Below are positions 8,047-17,400 of a stretch of 64,000 nt of DNA, one piece after another. Below the pieces are notes generated by a model, which made no database searches, was not told the DNA's origin, and was given only the letters and a program-made list of their open reading frames with translations. Source of the DNA: Bacillota bacterium (lineage in GTDB: Bacteria; Bacillota; Clostridia; Lachnospirales; Lachnospiraceae); assembly GCA_023402845.1 (NCBI GenBank), contig JAEYFP010000038.1:18218-82217 (forward strand), given 5' to 3'. Numbering within the stretch: position 1 is the stretch's first letter; each line of letters starts with the position of its first letter. The position numbers and the translations under genes are program-made.

Positions 8047-9444
8047 ATGAAAAAGTTAATTGGTAGCAAGGCCTTTTACAAAGGCGTTTTAGCGATCGCA
8101 GTTCCCATTATTCTGCAGAACGGCATTGCAAACCTTGCCGGGATGCTGGACAATATTATGGTAGGGATCATCGGCACGGAGCAGATGTCTGGAGTATCGA
8201 TTGTAAATCAGCTTATTTTTGTGTTTCAGCTGTGCATATTCGGAGCGGTATCAGGAGCCGGTATATTTGGAGCACAGTTTTACGGACAAAATAACAGAGA
8301 GGGATTAAGGGATACTTTTCGCTACAAGCTTGTAATTGCTGCTGTGCTGTTATGCCTGGCGGAGGTCGTTTTTATGAGAAACGGGGCACAGCTGATTTCT
8401 CTTTATCTGCATGAAGGAGAAGGCGGAGGAAATCTGGCGGCAACCCTTGCATATGGTGAGCGGTATTTAAAGATTATGCTGATTGGAATGGTGCCGTTTA
8501 CTCTTGAGCAATGCTATTCTTCGACGCTGCGTGAAACAGGAGAGACGATTGTGCCGATGAAGGCAAGCATGATCGCAGTTCTGATTGATACGTTTTTAAA
8601 CTATGTGCTGATTTACGGAAAGCTGGGTTTTCCGGAACTCGGTGTGGATGGTGCGGCATATTCTACCGTGCTGGCGCGTTTTATTCAGGCCGGTATCGTA
8701 ATTGTCTGGACACATAGAAATCTGCAAAGAAATACATTTATGACAGATGTCTATAGAAGTCTGAGAATTCCGCTTGGGCTGATGAAAAAAATACTGATCA
8801 CCGGGCTGCCGTTGCTGCTGAATGAGACGCTTTGGGCGTCAGGTGTTGCGGCACAGACACAGTGCTATTCTGTAAGGGGATTGTCCGTTGTGGCAAGCTT
8901 AAATATTAATTCAACAATATACAATGTATTTACGATTGTATTTATTGCTTTGGGTGATTCGGTTGCAATTATTGTCGGTCAGATGCTTGGAGCCGGAAAA
9001 TTAAAGGAGGCCAGAGAGACCGCCTATAAGATTATATTTTTTTCTGTCGGCTGCTGTTTGATTGTGGGAGCTGCCTTGTTCGGTACGGCACATTTGTTCC
9101 CGAGAATCTATAATACAACGGATGAGATACGTTCCATGGCGACAGGAATGATTCGGATTTCTGCTGTCATGATGCCGCTGCAGGCGTTCCTTCATGCTAC
9201 CTATTTTACAATCCGGTCAGGGGGAAAGACAGTAATCACATTTTTATTTGACAGTGTATTTCTTTGGATTGTGGCTGTGCCTGCAGCCTATCTGCTGGCT
9301 TATCATACGGGGCTTCCGATTCTTACGGTATTTTTACTTTGTCAGCTGCTGGACTGTATCAAGGCAGCGGTTGGGTGGTTGATTATGGTAAGTGGGGTGT
9401 GGGTGCAAAACATCGTGGGAGAATTACAGCTTGATTCTCAATAA
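8047..9444 (+). CDS. MATE-family efflux transporter
   Basis: The protein (about 465 residues from the ATG at 8047, which follows a GTGGAG site) is hydrophobic throughout, with about twelve membrane segments in two similar halves. MATE-type motifs are seen: 'AVPIILQNGIANLAGMLDNIMVG' near the N-terminus and 'ITGLPLLLNETLWASGVAAQTQ' at the start of the second half. It should export drugs or metabolites by Na+ or H+ antiport; the substrate is not predictable. An upstream in-frame ATG at 8002 lies inside the terminator stem and is rejected. The gene begins 22 nt behind a strong terminator with no room for a promoter. Confidence 0.88.
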   Translation: MKKLIGSKAFYKGVLAIAVPIILQNGIANLAGMLDNIMVGIIGTEQMSGVSIVNQLIFVFQLCIFGAVSGAGIFGAQFYGQNNREGLRDTFRYKLVIAAVLLCLAEVVFMRNGAQLISLYLHEGEGGGNLAATLAYGERYLKIMLIGMVPFTLEQCYSSTLRETGETIVPMKASMIAVLIDTFLNYVLIYGKLGFPELGVDGAAYSTVLARFIQAGIVIVWTHRNLQRNTFMTDVYRSLRIPLGLMKKILITGLPLLLNETLWASGVAAQTQCYSVRGLSVVASLNINSTIYNVFTIVFIALGDSVAIIVGQMLGAGKLKEARETAYKIIFFSVGCCLIVGAALFGTAHLFPRIYNTTDEIRSMATGMIRISAVMMPLQAFLHATYFTIRSGGKTVITFLFDSVFLWIVAVPAAYLLAYHTGLPILTVFLLCQLLDCIKAAVGWLIMVSGVWVQNIVGELQLDSQ

Positions 9445-9636
9445 AGATCAATCCTATTCCTTAAAAATATAAAGAAACTCTATCAAATAAAATTGATAAT
9501 TTATATGGATTATGCACAAAAAAAAATTATTGAATACTTACAAATTGCCTATGGATTTTATTAAAAAATGTGGTAAGATTAACAATGGTAGAGAAGAAAG
9601 GTTTTTTAAAATAAAACGTAGGAGGTTTATAGTATT

Positions 9637-11724
9637 ATGGGTAGTTTGAATTTATTTTTAGTCATTTCCATCATTGTTTCATTCCTCGCGTTCCTGTTTG
9701 CATTATGGCTGTACCGTTGGGTTTCTGCACAGCCATCTTCAAACAAAAGAATAGAAGAGGTCGGAGGCTATATTAGGAAGGGTGCAAATACATTCCTTAA
9801 AAAGGAGTATCTTGTACTGACAAAATTCTGTGGGGGAGCTGCTATTTTGATTTTTCTTTTTCTGCCTGCTCCAATTTGGAAAACAGCCAGTATTTTAGAT
9901 AACTTTACGATTGTACTTGCTTACCTTTGCGGTACTGTTTTTTCTGCGATTGCAGGTAAAATCGGTATTCAGGTTGCAACAATTGCCAATATTAAGACGG
10001 CCGAGGCGGCTAAGAGCGGCGGTTTGAAGCCTTCTTTTCTGGCAGCTTTCCGCGGTGGTTCTGTTATGGGTATGGCCGTTGTCGGAAGTTCTCTTTTAGG
10101 CGTGAGCCTTGTTATGCTTATCACAAAGGATTCAACTGCATTACTTGGATTCAGCTTTGGTGCAAGCTCTTTAGCATTGTTTGCTAAGGCAGGCGGCGGA
10201 ATTTTTACAAAGACGGCCGATATCAGCGCCGATCTTGTAGGTAAGGTAGAACTTGGAATTCCTGAGGATGATCCTCGTAACCCGGCCGTAATCGCTGATA
10301 ATGTAGGTGATAACGTAGGTGATGTTGCGGGTATGGGAGCCGATCTGTTCGATTCTAACGTGGCATCCATGGCATCTGCTCTCGTAATGGCGATTGCACT
10401 TGGAAATAAGCTGGGTGTGGATTTTTCAGCAATGGTATTCTGCTATGCGGCTTTGGGACTTCTTTCTTCTATTATCGGAGTTATGGCGGCTCGTATGGGC
10501 CAGAAGGGTGATCCTACAGTTGCGTTGAATAAAAGTACATATATTACGACAGGGATCTTTGCAGTATTAACGGCAGCTGCAACAGCTGTTTTCAATTTTG
10601 ACTGGCGTATTTGGGGCGCAACAGCAATCGGCCTCTTTGTTGGTGTCATCATTGGTATTACAAGTGATTATTTTACGAATGATAATAAAAAGCCCGTTCG
10701 TAATGTTGCAAAGGCATCGGAATCCGGTCCGGCATTTACGATCCTCTCCGGTGTATCTTATGGTTTCCTGAGCGTTTTGCCGGCAATGGTCGGAATCGGC
10801 GTTGCTGCTCTGTTTTCTTATAACCTTTGTGCATCGATTGACCCAAGCAGTCCGATGGCAGGTATGTTCGGTATTTCTATGGCAGCAGTCGGAATGCTTT
10901 CGATTGTCGGAATGATTATTTCAAACGATGCTTATGGTCCGATTGCAGATAATGCGAGAGGTCTTGTAGAAATGGGTGATTTGGGTGAAGAAGCGCTTGA
11001 AATTACCGACTCTCTTGACAGCGCAGGCAACACGGTTAAGGCTGTAACGAAGGGCTTTGCTATTGCTGCTGCAGGACTTACGATTATTTCCCTGCTCGGC
11101 GCGTTTATGAGTGAAGTAAATGAAGCCGCAGGCGAAACAGTGCTGACAGGCTTTGATATCATTAACCCGACAGTATTCTTCGGAATGCTTGTAGGTGCTG
11201 CAATTCCGGCTATTTTCTCAGCGATGCTGATGCTTGGCGTTGACCGTAACGCACAGAGAATGGTTGCTGAAATCCATCGTCAGTTCAGAGAGATTATTGG
11301 CCTTAAGGAAGGTAAGCCGGGTGTTATTCCTGAGTATGACAAGTGTATTGATATTGCCACTGATGGTGCTTTAAAGGAGCTGATCCCTGCAGGTCTTATG
11401 AGTATTCTTGCTACAATTGCAGTTGGATTTATCGGCGGCGTTGAGGCAATGGGAGGATACCTTGCCGGAAATATCGTCAGCGGTCTTCTGCTTGCTCTGT
11501 TCATGAGTAACTCAGGCGGTTTGTGGGATAATGCCAAGAAGTATATCGAGGCAGGCGGAAATGGCGGCAAGGGCAGCGAAGCTCATAAGTCCGCAGTCGT
11601 AGGCGATACAGTCGGCGATCCGTTCAAGGATACGGCAGGTCCGTCCATTAATACGCAGATTACGGTTGTTTCTCTGGTTGCATCCCTGATGTCTTCCATG
11701 TTCCTTGCATTCTCTATTTTCTAA
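9637..11724 (+). CDS. hppA: Membrane-bound proton-translocating pyrophosphatase
   Basis: The 695-residue protein has 15-16 membrane segments and couples PPi hydrolysis to cation transport. The PPi-binding acidic motif 'DDPRNPAVIADNVGDNVGD' starts at residue 211. The diagnostic segment GNTVKAVTKG puts a Lys (Lys468) at the position that separates K+-independent enzymes (Lys) from K+-dependent ones (Ala). By that rule this should be a K+-independent, H+-pumping form; ion specificity is inference. It stands alone with its own terminator. AGGAGG precedes the ATG. Confidence 0.96.
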   Translation: MGSLNLFLVISIIVSFLAFLFALWLYRWVSAQPSSNKRIEEVGGYIRKGANTFLKKEYLVLTKFCGGAAILIFLFLPAPIWKTASILDNFTIVLAYLCGTVFSAIAGKIGIQVATIANIKTAEAAKSGGLKPSFLAAFRGGSVMGMAVVGSSLLGVSLVMLITKDSTALLGFSFGASSLALFAKAGGGIFTKTADISADLVGKVELGIPEDDPRNPAVIADNVGDNVGDVAGMGADLFDSNVASMASALVMAIALGNKLGVDFSAMVFCYAALGLLSSIIGVMAARMGQKGDPTVALNKSTYITTGIFAVLTAAATAVFNFDWRIWGATAIGLFVGVIIGITSDYFTNDNKKPVRNVAKASESGPAFTILSGVSYGFLSVLPAMVGIGVAALFSYNLCASIDPSSPMAGMFGISMAAVGMLSIVGMIISNDAYGPIADNARGLVEMGDLGEEALEITDSLDSAGNTVKAVTKGFAIAAAGLTIISLLGAFMSEVNEAAGETVLTGFDIINPTVFFGMLVGAAIPAIFSAMLMLGVDRNAQRMVAEIHRQFREIIGLKEGKPGVIPEYDKCIDIATDGALKELIPAGLMSILATIAVGFIGGVEAMGGYLAGNIVSGLLLALFMSNSGGLWDNAKKYIEAGGNGGKGSEAHKSAVVGDTVGDPFKDTAGPSINTQITVVSLVASLMSSMFLAFSIF

Positions 11725-11752
11725 GGATTGGGACAACCTATTATTTAAAATT

Positions 11753-11791
11753 ATCAGGAGCACGGCGATTTGCTGCGCTCCTGATTTTTTT
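11753..11791 (+). terminator. Intrinsic terminator after hppA
   Basis: ATCAGGAGC pairs with GCTCCTGAT across a short internal loop and is followed by seven T residues. Confidence 0.85.
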
Positions 11792-11829
11792 GGCAAGAAG
11801 CTGATAAGCCCGGGACCTTTGTTCAGCTA

Positions 11830-11858
11830 TTGCTACATTTAATAAGAAATTGTATAAT
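11830..11858 (+). promoter_or_regulatory. Sigma-A type promoter of the agrB-like gene
   Basis: TTGCTA (11830-11835), a 17-bp spacer and TATAAT (11853-11858). No LytTR-like direct repeat like that before agrD was found here, so agrB may be expressed constitutively. Confidence 0.6.
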
Positions 11859-11918
11859 AGAAAGTGAAGAAACAAGGACAGAAAAAAGCGGCAGTCTGAT
11901 GCGGATAAGGAAGAGAAA

Positions 11919-12518
11919 ATGGAAAAAATTGCAGAGCGGCTTGTTGCCTGGCAGATTCAAAAGAAGGTAATAAAAGAAGAAGATAAGGCGGCGTATGTTT
12001 ATGCATACGAAACGCTGCTGATGCGTGTGATCAACCTTTTGATCGCGGTTATTGCAGGGGTTGTGACAAAAAATCTCCTTGCGGTAGTTCTTTTTCTTGT
12101 GTCGTATATCCCGCTCAGGACCTATGCGGGCGGATATCATTCACGGGACAGCATCCGGTGCATGATACTTTCTACATTGCTGATCCTTGGAGTGGCAATC
12201 GTCACAAAGATTCCTCTCCATGAGGAGTCACTGTTCGGATTTTTTGTTTATATAGGGATTGGGATTTTCTCTTATGCTGTGGTTCTTTTTACTGTGCCGG
12301 TTGCAGATGAAAACAAGCCGCTTTCGGAGGAAGAAAAGAGAAAATATGCCGCTAAAGCGAGGTTAATCGCCACAATTATAATCATGGCAACATTGGTATG
12401 TCTCTTGATCGGAAAACCTGAGATCAGCGGCGTACTGCTTCTGGTACAGCCTGTTATGGCATGCATGCTGATTCTCGGAATTATTAATAACCGACGCCTG
12501 CAAAAGAATACGATCTGA
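11919..12518 (+). CDS. agrB: AgrB-like autoinducer-processing membrane protease
   Basis: The 199-residue membrane protein carries the AgrB signature 'RTYAGGYHSRDSIRCMI', with His74 and Cys81. The seven-residue spacing equals that of the catalytic His77/Cys84 of S. aureus AgrB. About five further hydrophobic segments follow. AgrB cleaves the AgrD C-terminal tail and forms the thiolactone. No agrD lies beside it on either side; the nearest AgrD-like gene is at 6170-6304. It has its own promoter and converges with an XRE gene 50 bp downstream. Confidence 0.9.
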   Translation: MEKIAERLVAWQIQKKVIKEEDKAAYVYAYETLLMRVINLLIAVIAGVVTKNLLAVVLFLVSYIPLRTYAGGYHSRDSIRCMILSTLLILGVAIVTKIPLHEESLFGFFVYIGIGIFSYAVVLFTVPVADENKPLSEEEKRKYAAKARLIATIIIMATLVCLLIGKPEISGVLLLVQPVMACMLILGIINNRRLQKNTI

Positions 12519-12568
12519 AAAATTCTGCCGGAAGTGTTCCCCTGACGGACATTTCGACAAGACTCTGA

Positions 12569-12910
12569 TTATTGTTTGCTTTTTAAAAAAATAACATAAT
12601 CATGAGCGGTCTTTCTGTTAACCGCATTCAGGGAGATGGAGTCCGATAAATAATCACCGTACGTAAGGCCTTTGATGAAAGTTTCATTTAAACTGTCAGC
12701 ACGTCCGGGATAATTTGTCTTACCAAGCAAATAATCTGCGGAAACTCTGTAATAGTCTGCTAAGACCATTAAATGCCTTGTCGGAAGCTCATGTTTGCCG
12801 GTTTCATATCCAGAATAGACCTGCTGTGAAATATTAAGCACATCCGCAATGGTTTTCTGCTTCAGATCATTATCTTCCCGCAAGCTTTTTACTCTTTCCT
12901 GAATCGTCAT
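12569..12910 (-). CDS. XRE-family HTH transcriptional regulator (first of two paralogues)
   Basis: The 113-residue protein (ATG at 12910 behind AGGTGA) begins with an HTH_3 domain: 'LKQKTIADVLNISQQVYSGYETGK' region, residues ~17-42. The continuation 'LADYYRVSADYLLGKT' is typical of Cro/C1-type regulators. The C-terminal half has no known ligand domain. It is about three-quarters identical, by eye, to the protein at 19357-19713. The two paralogues bracket the redox genes, and both have the same inverted repeat before their starts, suggesting autoregulation or cross-regulation. Confidence 0.85.
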   Translation of the reverse strand: MTIQERVKSLREDNDLKQKTIADVLNISQQVYSGYETGKHELPTRHLMVLADYYRVSADYLLGKTNYPGRADSLNETFIKGLTYGDYLSDSISLNAVNRKTAHDYVIFLKSKQ

Positions 12911-12945
12911 ATAATTCACCTCACTTAGCTGTAATTCGAGGATAA

Positions 12946-12966
12946 CATACATTAATTGATGGTATG
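12946..12966. promoter_or_regulatory. Candidate XRE operator (CATAC-N11-GTATG)
   Basis: An inverted repeat CATAC/GTATG with an 11-bp spacer lies 36 bp before the XRE start. The same half-sites and spacing (CATAC-N11-GTATA) and flanking ATAAC are found before the paralogue at 19749. Conservation at two paralogous promoters supports an operator. Confidence 0.5.
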
Positions 12967-13185
12967 CCGCATAACAACAAAACGATGTAAAAAAGTAGAA
13001 AATATTTTAATTTGATGTGTAAAAACTGCTGTCGGCATTATCTTTTGTTAAACGCTGTACGTATAAAGCGGACAATTATATTTTTCTTAAATGAAGAATA
13101 AATATTCATTTATATTTATTCCTAAAAATACTAATATTTTCAAAATATATACATAAATTAGAAAGAAAAAACTATTGGATAAGGA

Positions 13186-13215
13186 TTGAAAATACAGTCT
13201 GCATTATGTTATAAT
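13186..13215 (+). promoter_or_regulatory. Promoter of the rubredoxin gene
   Basis: TTGAAA (13186-13191), an 18-bp spacer and an extended TGtTATAAT -10 (13207-13215). It leaves a leader of about 70 nt. Between this and the XRE gene the sequence is AT-rich with nothing else recognised. Confidence 0.7.
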
Positions 13216-13294
13216 GCTCTCAGGCTAGGATATTTGTCTGACGGGAAAAACCGTTTGTAAATGTCTGTGTGAAAAAACAAACAGGAGGTAAAGT

Positions 13295-13450
13295 ATGAGC
13301 AAATATGTGTGTGTATGTGGTTATGTATATGACCCGGAACTAGGTGATCCTGATGCAGGCATTGCGCCTGGTACAGCTTTTGAAGATCTGCCGGAAGATT
13401 GGGTATGCCCGATGTGCGGACTTGGAAAGGATATGTTTACGGCAGAATAA
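13295..13450 (+). CDS. rd: Rubredoxin with an unusual first cysteine pair
   Basis: The 51-residue protein has the rubredoxin layout 'YVYDPELGDPDAGIAPGTAFEDLPEDWVCPMCG'. The second ligand pair is the standard C-P-M-C-G (Cys38, Cys41). The first pair reads Y-V-C-V-C-G-Y, i.e. Cys6-x-Cys8 instead of the usual Cys-x2-Cys. It should transfer electrons to the superoxide reductase and flavodiiron protein encoded nearby. AGGAGG precedes the ATG. The CxC spacing could alter the Fe site or be a tolerated variant. Confidence 0.92.
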   Translation: MSKYVCVCGYVYDPELGDPDAGIAPGTAFEDLPEDWVCPMCGLGKDMFTAE

Positions 13451-13519
13451 TTGATGCCGCTAATACCGGATGCTATTGATTGTACTTCATATATTATATG
13501 AAAAGGAGTGTGGAGAAGT

Positions 13520-13897
13520 ATGGAATTAAAGTTTTATAAGTGTCAATTGTGCGGTAAAATGATTGCAATGGTAAAGGACAGCGGTGTTCCGACAATCTGC
13601 TGCGGACAACCTATGGTAGAAATCATACCGGGCACAACAGATGCGGCGACAGAAAAACATGTACCGGTTATCAGCGCAGACGGAAACAAGGTTACCGTAT
13701 CGGTAGGCTCCGTAGCACACCCTATGGCAGAAGAACACTATATTGAATGGATTACGATCAGCACAAAGAATGGTGCACAGTGCAGGGAATTAAAGCCGGG
13801 TGACGCCCCTCAGGCTGAGTTTGTACTGGCGGAAGGCGATGAAGTTGCTTATGCGCTTGCTTATTGTAATCTACATAGTTTATGGAAATCCAAGTAA
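13520..13897 (+). CDS. dfx: Desulfoferrodoxin (class I superoxide reductase)
   Basis: The 125-residue protein (ATG at 13520) has an N-terminal desulforedoxin centre, Cys-x2-Cys in 'KCQLCGK' plus the pair in 'ICCGQPM'. The superoxide reductase domain follows, with the Fe ligands in 'EKHVPVI', 'HPMAEEHYIEWI' and the terminal 'CNLHSLW'. It reduces superoxide to peroxide with electrons from rubredoxin, and the rubredoxin gene lies 69 bp upstream. The GTG at 13508 is also in frame, but family members start at the 'MELKFYKC' position. Confidence 0.95.
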   Translation: MELKFYKCQLCGKMIAMVKDSGVPTICCGQPMVEIIPGTTDAATEKHVPVISADGNKVTVSVGSVAHPMAEEHYIEWITISTKNGAQCRELKPGDAPQAEFVLAEGDEVAYALAYCNLHSLWKSK

Positions 13898-13923
13898 CGA
13901 ATAAATAGAGAGGAGACAATCCG

Positions 13924-14238
13924 ATGCATTGTCCAATTTGTAGAGCGGAAATAAAAGAAGTGATTGTATGTGACATTGTACGTATCGGTGACGAATTTCA
14001 TTATGTGGAGATCGTTTCACCGGTTCTGTTCAGTGAAGAATTTGATTTGGAAAAAGGAAAGATTTTTAGCTATGAACTTTTCAAGAAAGCAGTGGCAAAG
14101 AAGTACTTATGCGAGCCGGAGGCGGTTCAGTCCAAATATATTGACGGCCTTGAGGTTCCGAAGGAAGCTTACGAAAAGTTAGACAAGAGGGAGAAGAATC
14201 TTGGCTGCCGTTGTCCGGTTTGTGAGGACTTTATTTAA
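13924..14238 (+). CDS. Cys-rich small protein of unknown function (zinc-ribbon-like)
   Basis: The 104-residue protein follows GAGGAG 26 bp after dfx. It begins 'MHCPICRAEIKE' and ends 'CRCPVCEDFI', so a C-x2-C pair at the N-terminus faces a C-x-C-x2-C group at the C-terminus and could form a zinc or iron site. The middle is ordinary alpha/beta sequence with no motif that I recognise. Its position suggests a role in oxidative stress or redox metal handling, but that is only inference from context. Confidence 0.7.
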   Translation: MHCPICRAEIKEVIVCDIVRIGDEFHYVEIVSPVLFSEEFDLEKGKIFSYELFKKAVAKKYLCEPEAVQSKYIDGLEVPKEAYEKLDKREKNLGCRCPVCEDFI

Positions 14239-14319
14239 TCCCATGCAGTTGTAGAAACCCTTGCTACAGATTTGATCTGTCAAATGAAATCGGGTTTGTC
14301 TTTCATACGGAATACTATC

Positions 14320-14384
14320 AGAAATCCCCCTTTGTTGAACGGAGTATGGTTTTTAACTATATAATGAAATAAAGGGGGATTTCT
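14320..14384 (+). promoter_or_regulatory. PFOR promoter enclosed in a 14-bp perfect inverted repeat
   Basis: AGAAATCCCCCTTT (14320-14333) is repeated inverted at 14371-14384. Inside lie TTGAAC (14335-14340) and TATAAT (14360-14365; 19-bp spacer) or TATATA (14358-14363; 17 bp). The spacer holds a second dyad, TATGGTT-ttt-AACTATA. There is no T run after the right arm, so a terminator is less likely than an operator or an RNA/DNA structure that controls PFOR. Confidence 0.5.
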
Positions 14385-14456
14385 GCAGATCAATATAGGA
14401 ACTCCGAAACCCAGGCGCAAAACAATCAGCAATAGGACAATGAAAGGCGGAAATGG

Positions 14457-17400
14457 ATGAATGATATGAAATTAAAACGAAAACTCAAAACAATGGATGG
14501 AAATGAAGCAGCTGCGCATGTTTCTTATGCGTATTCAGAGGTTGCGGCTATTTACCCAATCACCCCTTCTTCTCCGATGGCAGAGCACATCGACGAATGG
14601 GCAACAAAGGGAAGGGAGAATATTTTTGACCGCTTAGTATCCATATCAGAAATGCAGTCTGAGGCCGGAGCAGCCGGAGCGGTACACGGTTCGCTGGCAG
14701 CGGGAGCGTTGACGACGACGTTTACTTCCTCACAGGGTCTTTTATTGATGATACCGAATATGTACAAAATGGCGGGAGAGCTTTTGCCGGCAGTTCTTGA
14801 TGTAGCTGCCAGAACGATTGCCACCCACGCATTGTCTATTTTCGGTGACCATCAGGATATTTATTCCTGCAGACAGACAGGCTTTGCAATGCTCTGTTCG
14901 TCCAGCGTGCAGGAAGTTATGGATTTGACACCGGTTTCCCATTGCTCCGCTGTAAAGGGAAGCGTTCCTTTTGTCAATTTTTTTGACGGTTTCCGTACAT
15001 CTCACGAATACCAGAAAATCGAAGCATGGGATTATAAGGATTTGAAGGATTTGATGGATATGGATGCGCTTCAGGCATTCCGCGATCATGCATTGAATCC
15101 GGAGCATCCGTGCCAGCGCGGCAGTGTGCAGCAGCCGGAAGTATTCTTCCAGGCAAGAGAAGCCTCCAACCGCTACTATGATGTGCTTCCTGAGGTAGTA
15201 GAGGATTACATGAATAAGGTCAATGAACGAATTGGCACGGACTATAAGCTTTTCAACTATTATGGGGCTCAGGATGCAGAGAAGATTATTATCGCGATGG
15301 GTTCCGTATGTGAGACGATTGAGGAAACAATTGATTATCTGATGGCAAAGGGTGAAAAGGTTGGTGTCGTCAAGGTTCGTTTGTACAGGCCGTTTTCCGT
15401 AAAGCACTTGATCGATGTGATTCCTTCCACCGTAAAAGAAATTGCCGTACTGGACAGGACGAAAGAGCCAGGTTCTATCGGTGAGCCGCTTTATCTGGAT
15501 GTATTGGCAGCCATTCAGGGAAGCCCGTTTGAGGGTGCGAAGCTGTACACGGGCCGCTATGGCATCAGCTCCAAGGATACGACCCCGGGGCAGATTCTCG
15601 CGGTATATAAAAATACCGAAAAGAAACGTTTTACGATCGGCATTATCGACGATGTGACAAATTTATCGCTGGCAGTAGAGGAAGAGCCGTATACTGCTTC
15701 CAAGGAAATGATCAGCTGTAAGTTCTGGGGACTGGGTGCGGACGGTACCGTAGGCGCCAATAAAAACTCGATTAAGATCATCGGAGATAACACAGACTTA
15801 TATGCGCAGGCATATTTTGCTTATGATTCTAAAAAATCAGGCGGCGTTACGATCTCTCATCTCCGTTTCGGAAAAGAAAAAATACGTTCGACTTATCTGA
15901 TCAACAAAGCGGATTTTGTAGCATGCCATAATCCTTCCTATGTTCATAAATATAATATGGTACAGGATTTGAAGGATGACGGAACATTCCTGCTGAACTG
16001 CCTGTGGGATGAAAAAGAGCTGGAGGAACATCTTCCGGGGCAGGTTAAGAAATATATCGCGGATCACAACATCCATTTATATCTGATTAATGGTATGAAA
16101 ATAGGCAAGGATATCGGATTAGGCGGTCGCATTAATACTGTGCTGCAGGCCGCTTTCTTTAAGCTGGCAAACGTTATTCCTGTCGATGAGGCGATTGCCT
16201 ATATGAAGGATGCCGCAAAAAAAACGTACGAGCGTAAGGGCGAGGAAGTTGTCCGCATGAATTATGCCGCAATTGAAAAGGGTGTTTCTGAGGTCATAGA
16301 GGTAGGGGTACCGGAGTCTTGGAAAGACTGTGAGCCTGAGGTGCTTGTTCCGCTCGTTTCCGTAGAAAATCGAGATGGCCGCAGCAAGAATAGCCAGGAG
16401 GTTGTGGACTTTGCCAATAAGATTCAGATTGCGGTCGGTATGCAGGAAGGCGATAAGCTTCCGGTTTCCGCATTCACAGGTTATGTTGACGGCAGCTCTC
16501 CATCGGGAACCTCCGCATTTGAGCACAGAGGTACGGCTGTCGATGTACCGGTATGGATTCCCGAGAACTGTGTGCAGTGTAATCAATGTGGGTTTGTATG
16601 TCCGCATGGTGTTATCAGGCCGATTACTTTGACAGAGGAAGAAAAGGCTGCGGCACCGGAAGGCACGGAGACCTCTCCGATGCTTGGGTTGGAAGGGTTG
16701 TCATTTGGTATTATTATTTCGACCGAGGATTGTATGGGTTGCGGATCCTGCGCAAATGTCTGCCCCGGGAAACAGGGTAATAAAGCGTTGGTGATGACAC
16801 CGCATGAGGAAGTGAGCGAGAAACAGCAGAAGACTTTTGACTGGTGCAAAACGCTTCCTGAGAAGCCACAACTATTTGAAAAATTTAAGCTGGAATCCGT
16901 AAAGGGCAGCCAGTTTAAGAAGCCGCTCTTAGAGTTTTCCGGAGCCTGTGCCGGATGCGGAGAGACTCCTTATGCCAAGCTGGTGACACACCTGTTTGGA
17001 GAACGTCTGATGATTGCAAATGCGACCGGGTGTTCGTCTATTTGGGGAAATTCTTCTCCTTCTACACCGTATACCGCAAATAATAGCGGCAGGGGTCCGG
17101 CATGGTCAAACTCTCTTTTCGAGGATAATGCGGAATTTGGTTATGGCATGGAGATGGCGCAGAATGTCCGCAGGAATTCTGTTTTGGGATTGGTGAATAA
17201 GCTTGCGGATAAAGCGGTAAATGAGGATTTAACAAACGCATGCCGTACTTATCTCGATACGTTTTTTGACGGAAAAGAAAATGCAAAGGCAACGGATGTG
17301 TTAGTCGATCTGTTGAAGAGCACTTCGACAGAGGATACGGAAGCAAAGACCTTGATTGGAGAACTATTGAAAAGCAAAGAAACACTGTCGAAAAAATCAC

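Noticed and set aside
11830..12600. A second agrD next to agrB
   Set aside because: Both flanks of agrB were read for a small Cys-containing peptide gene; none with a ribosome binding site and a C-x4 ring followed by a P-x-x-P/L tail was found.
14742..15407. 221-codon minus-strand frame inside PFOR
   Set aside because: Shadow of the PFOR reading frame; no known domain and no ribosome binding site.
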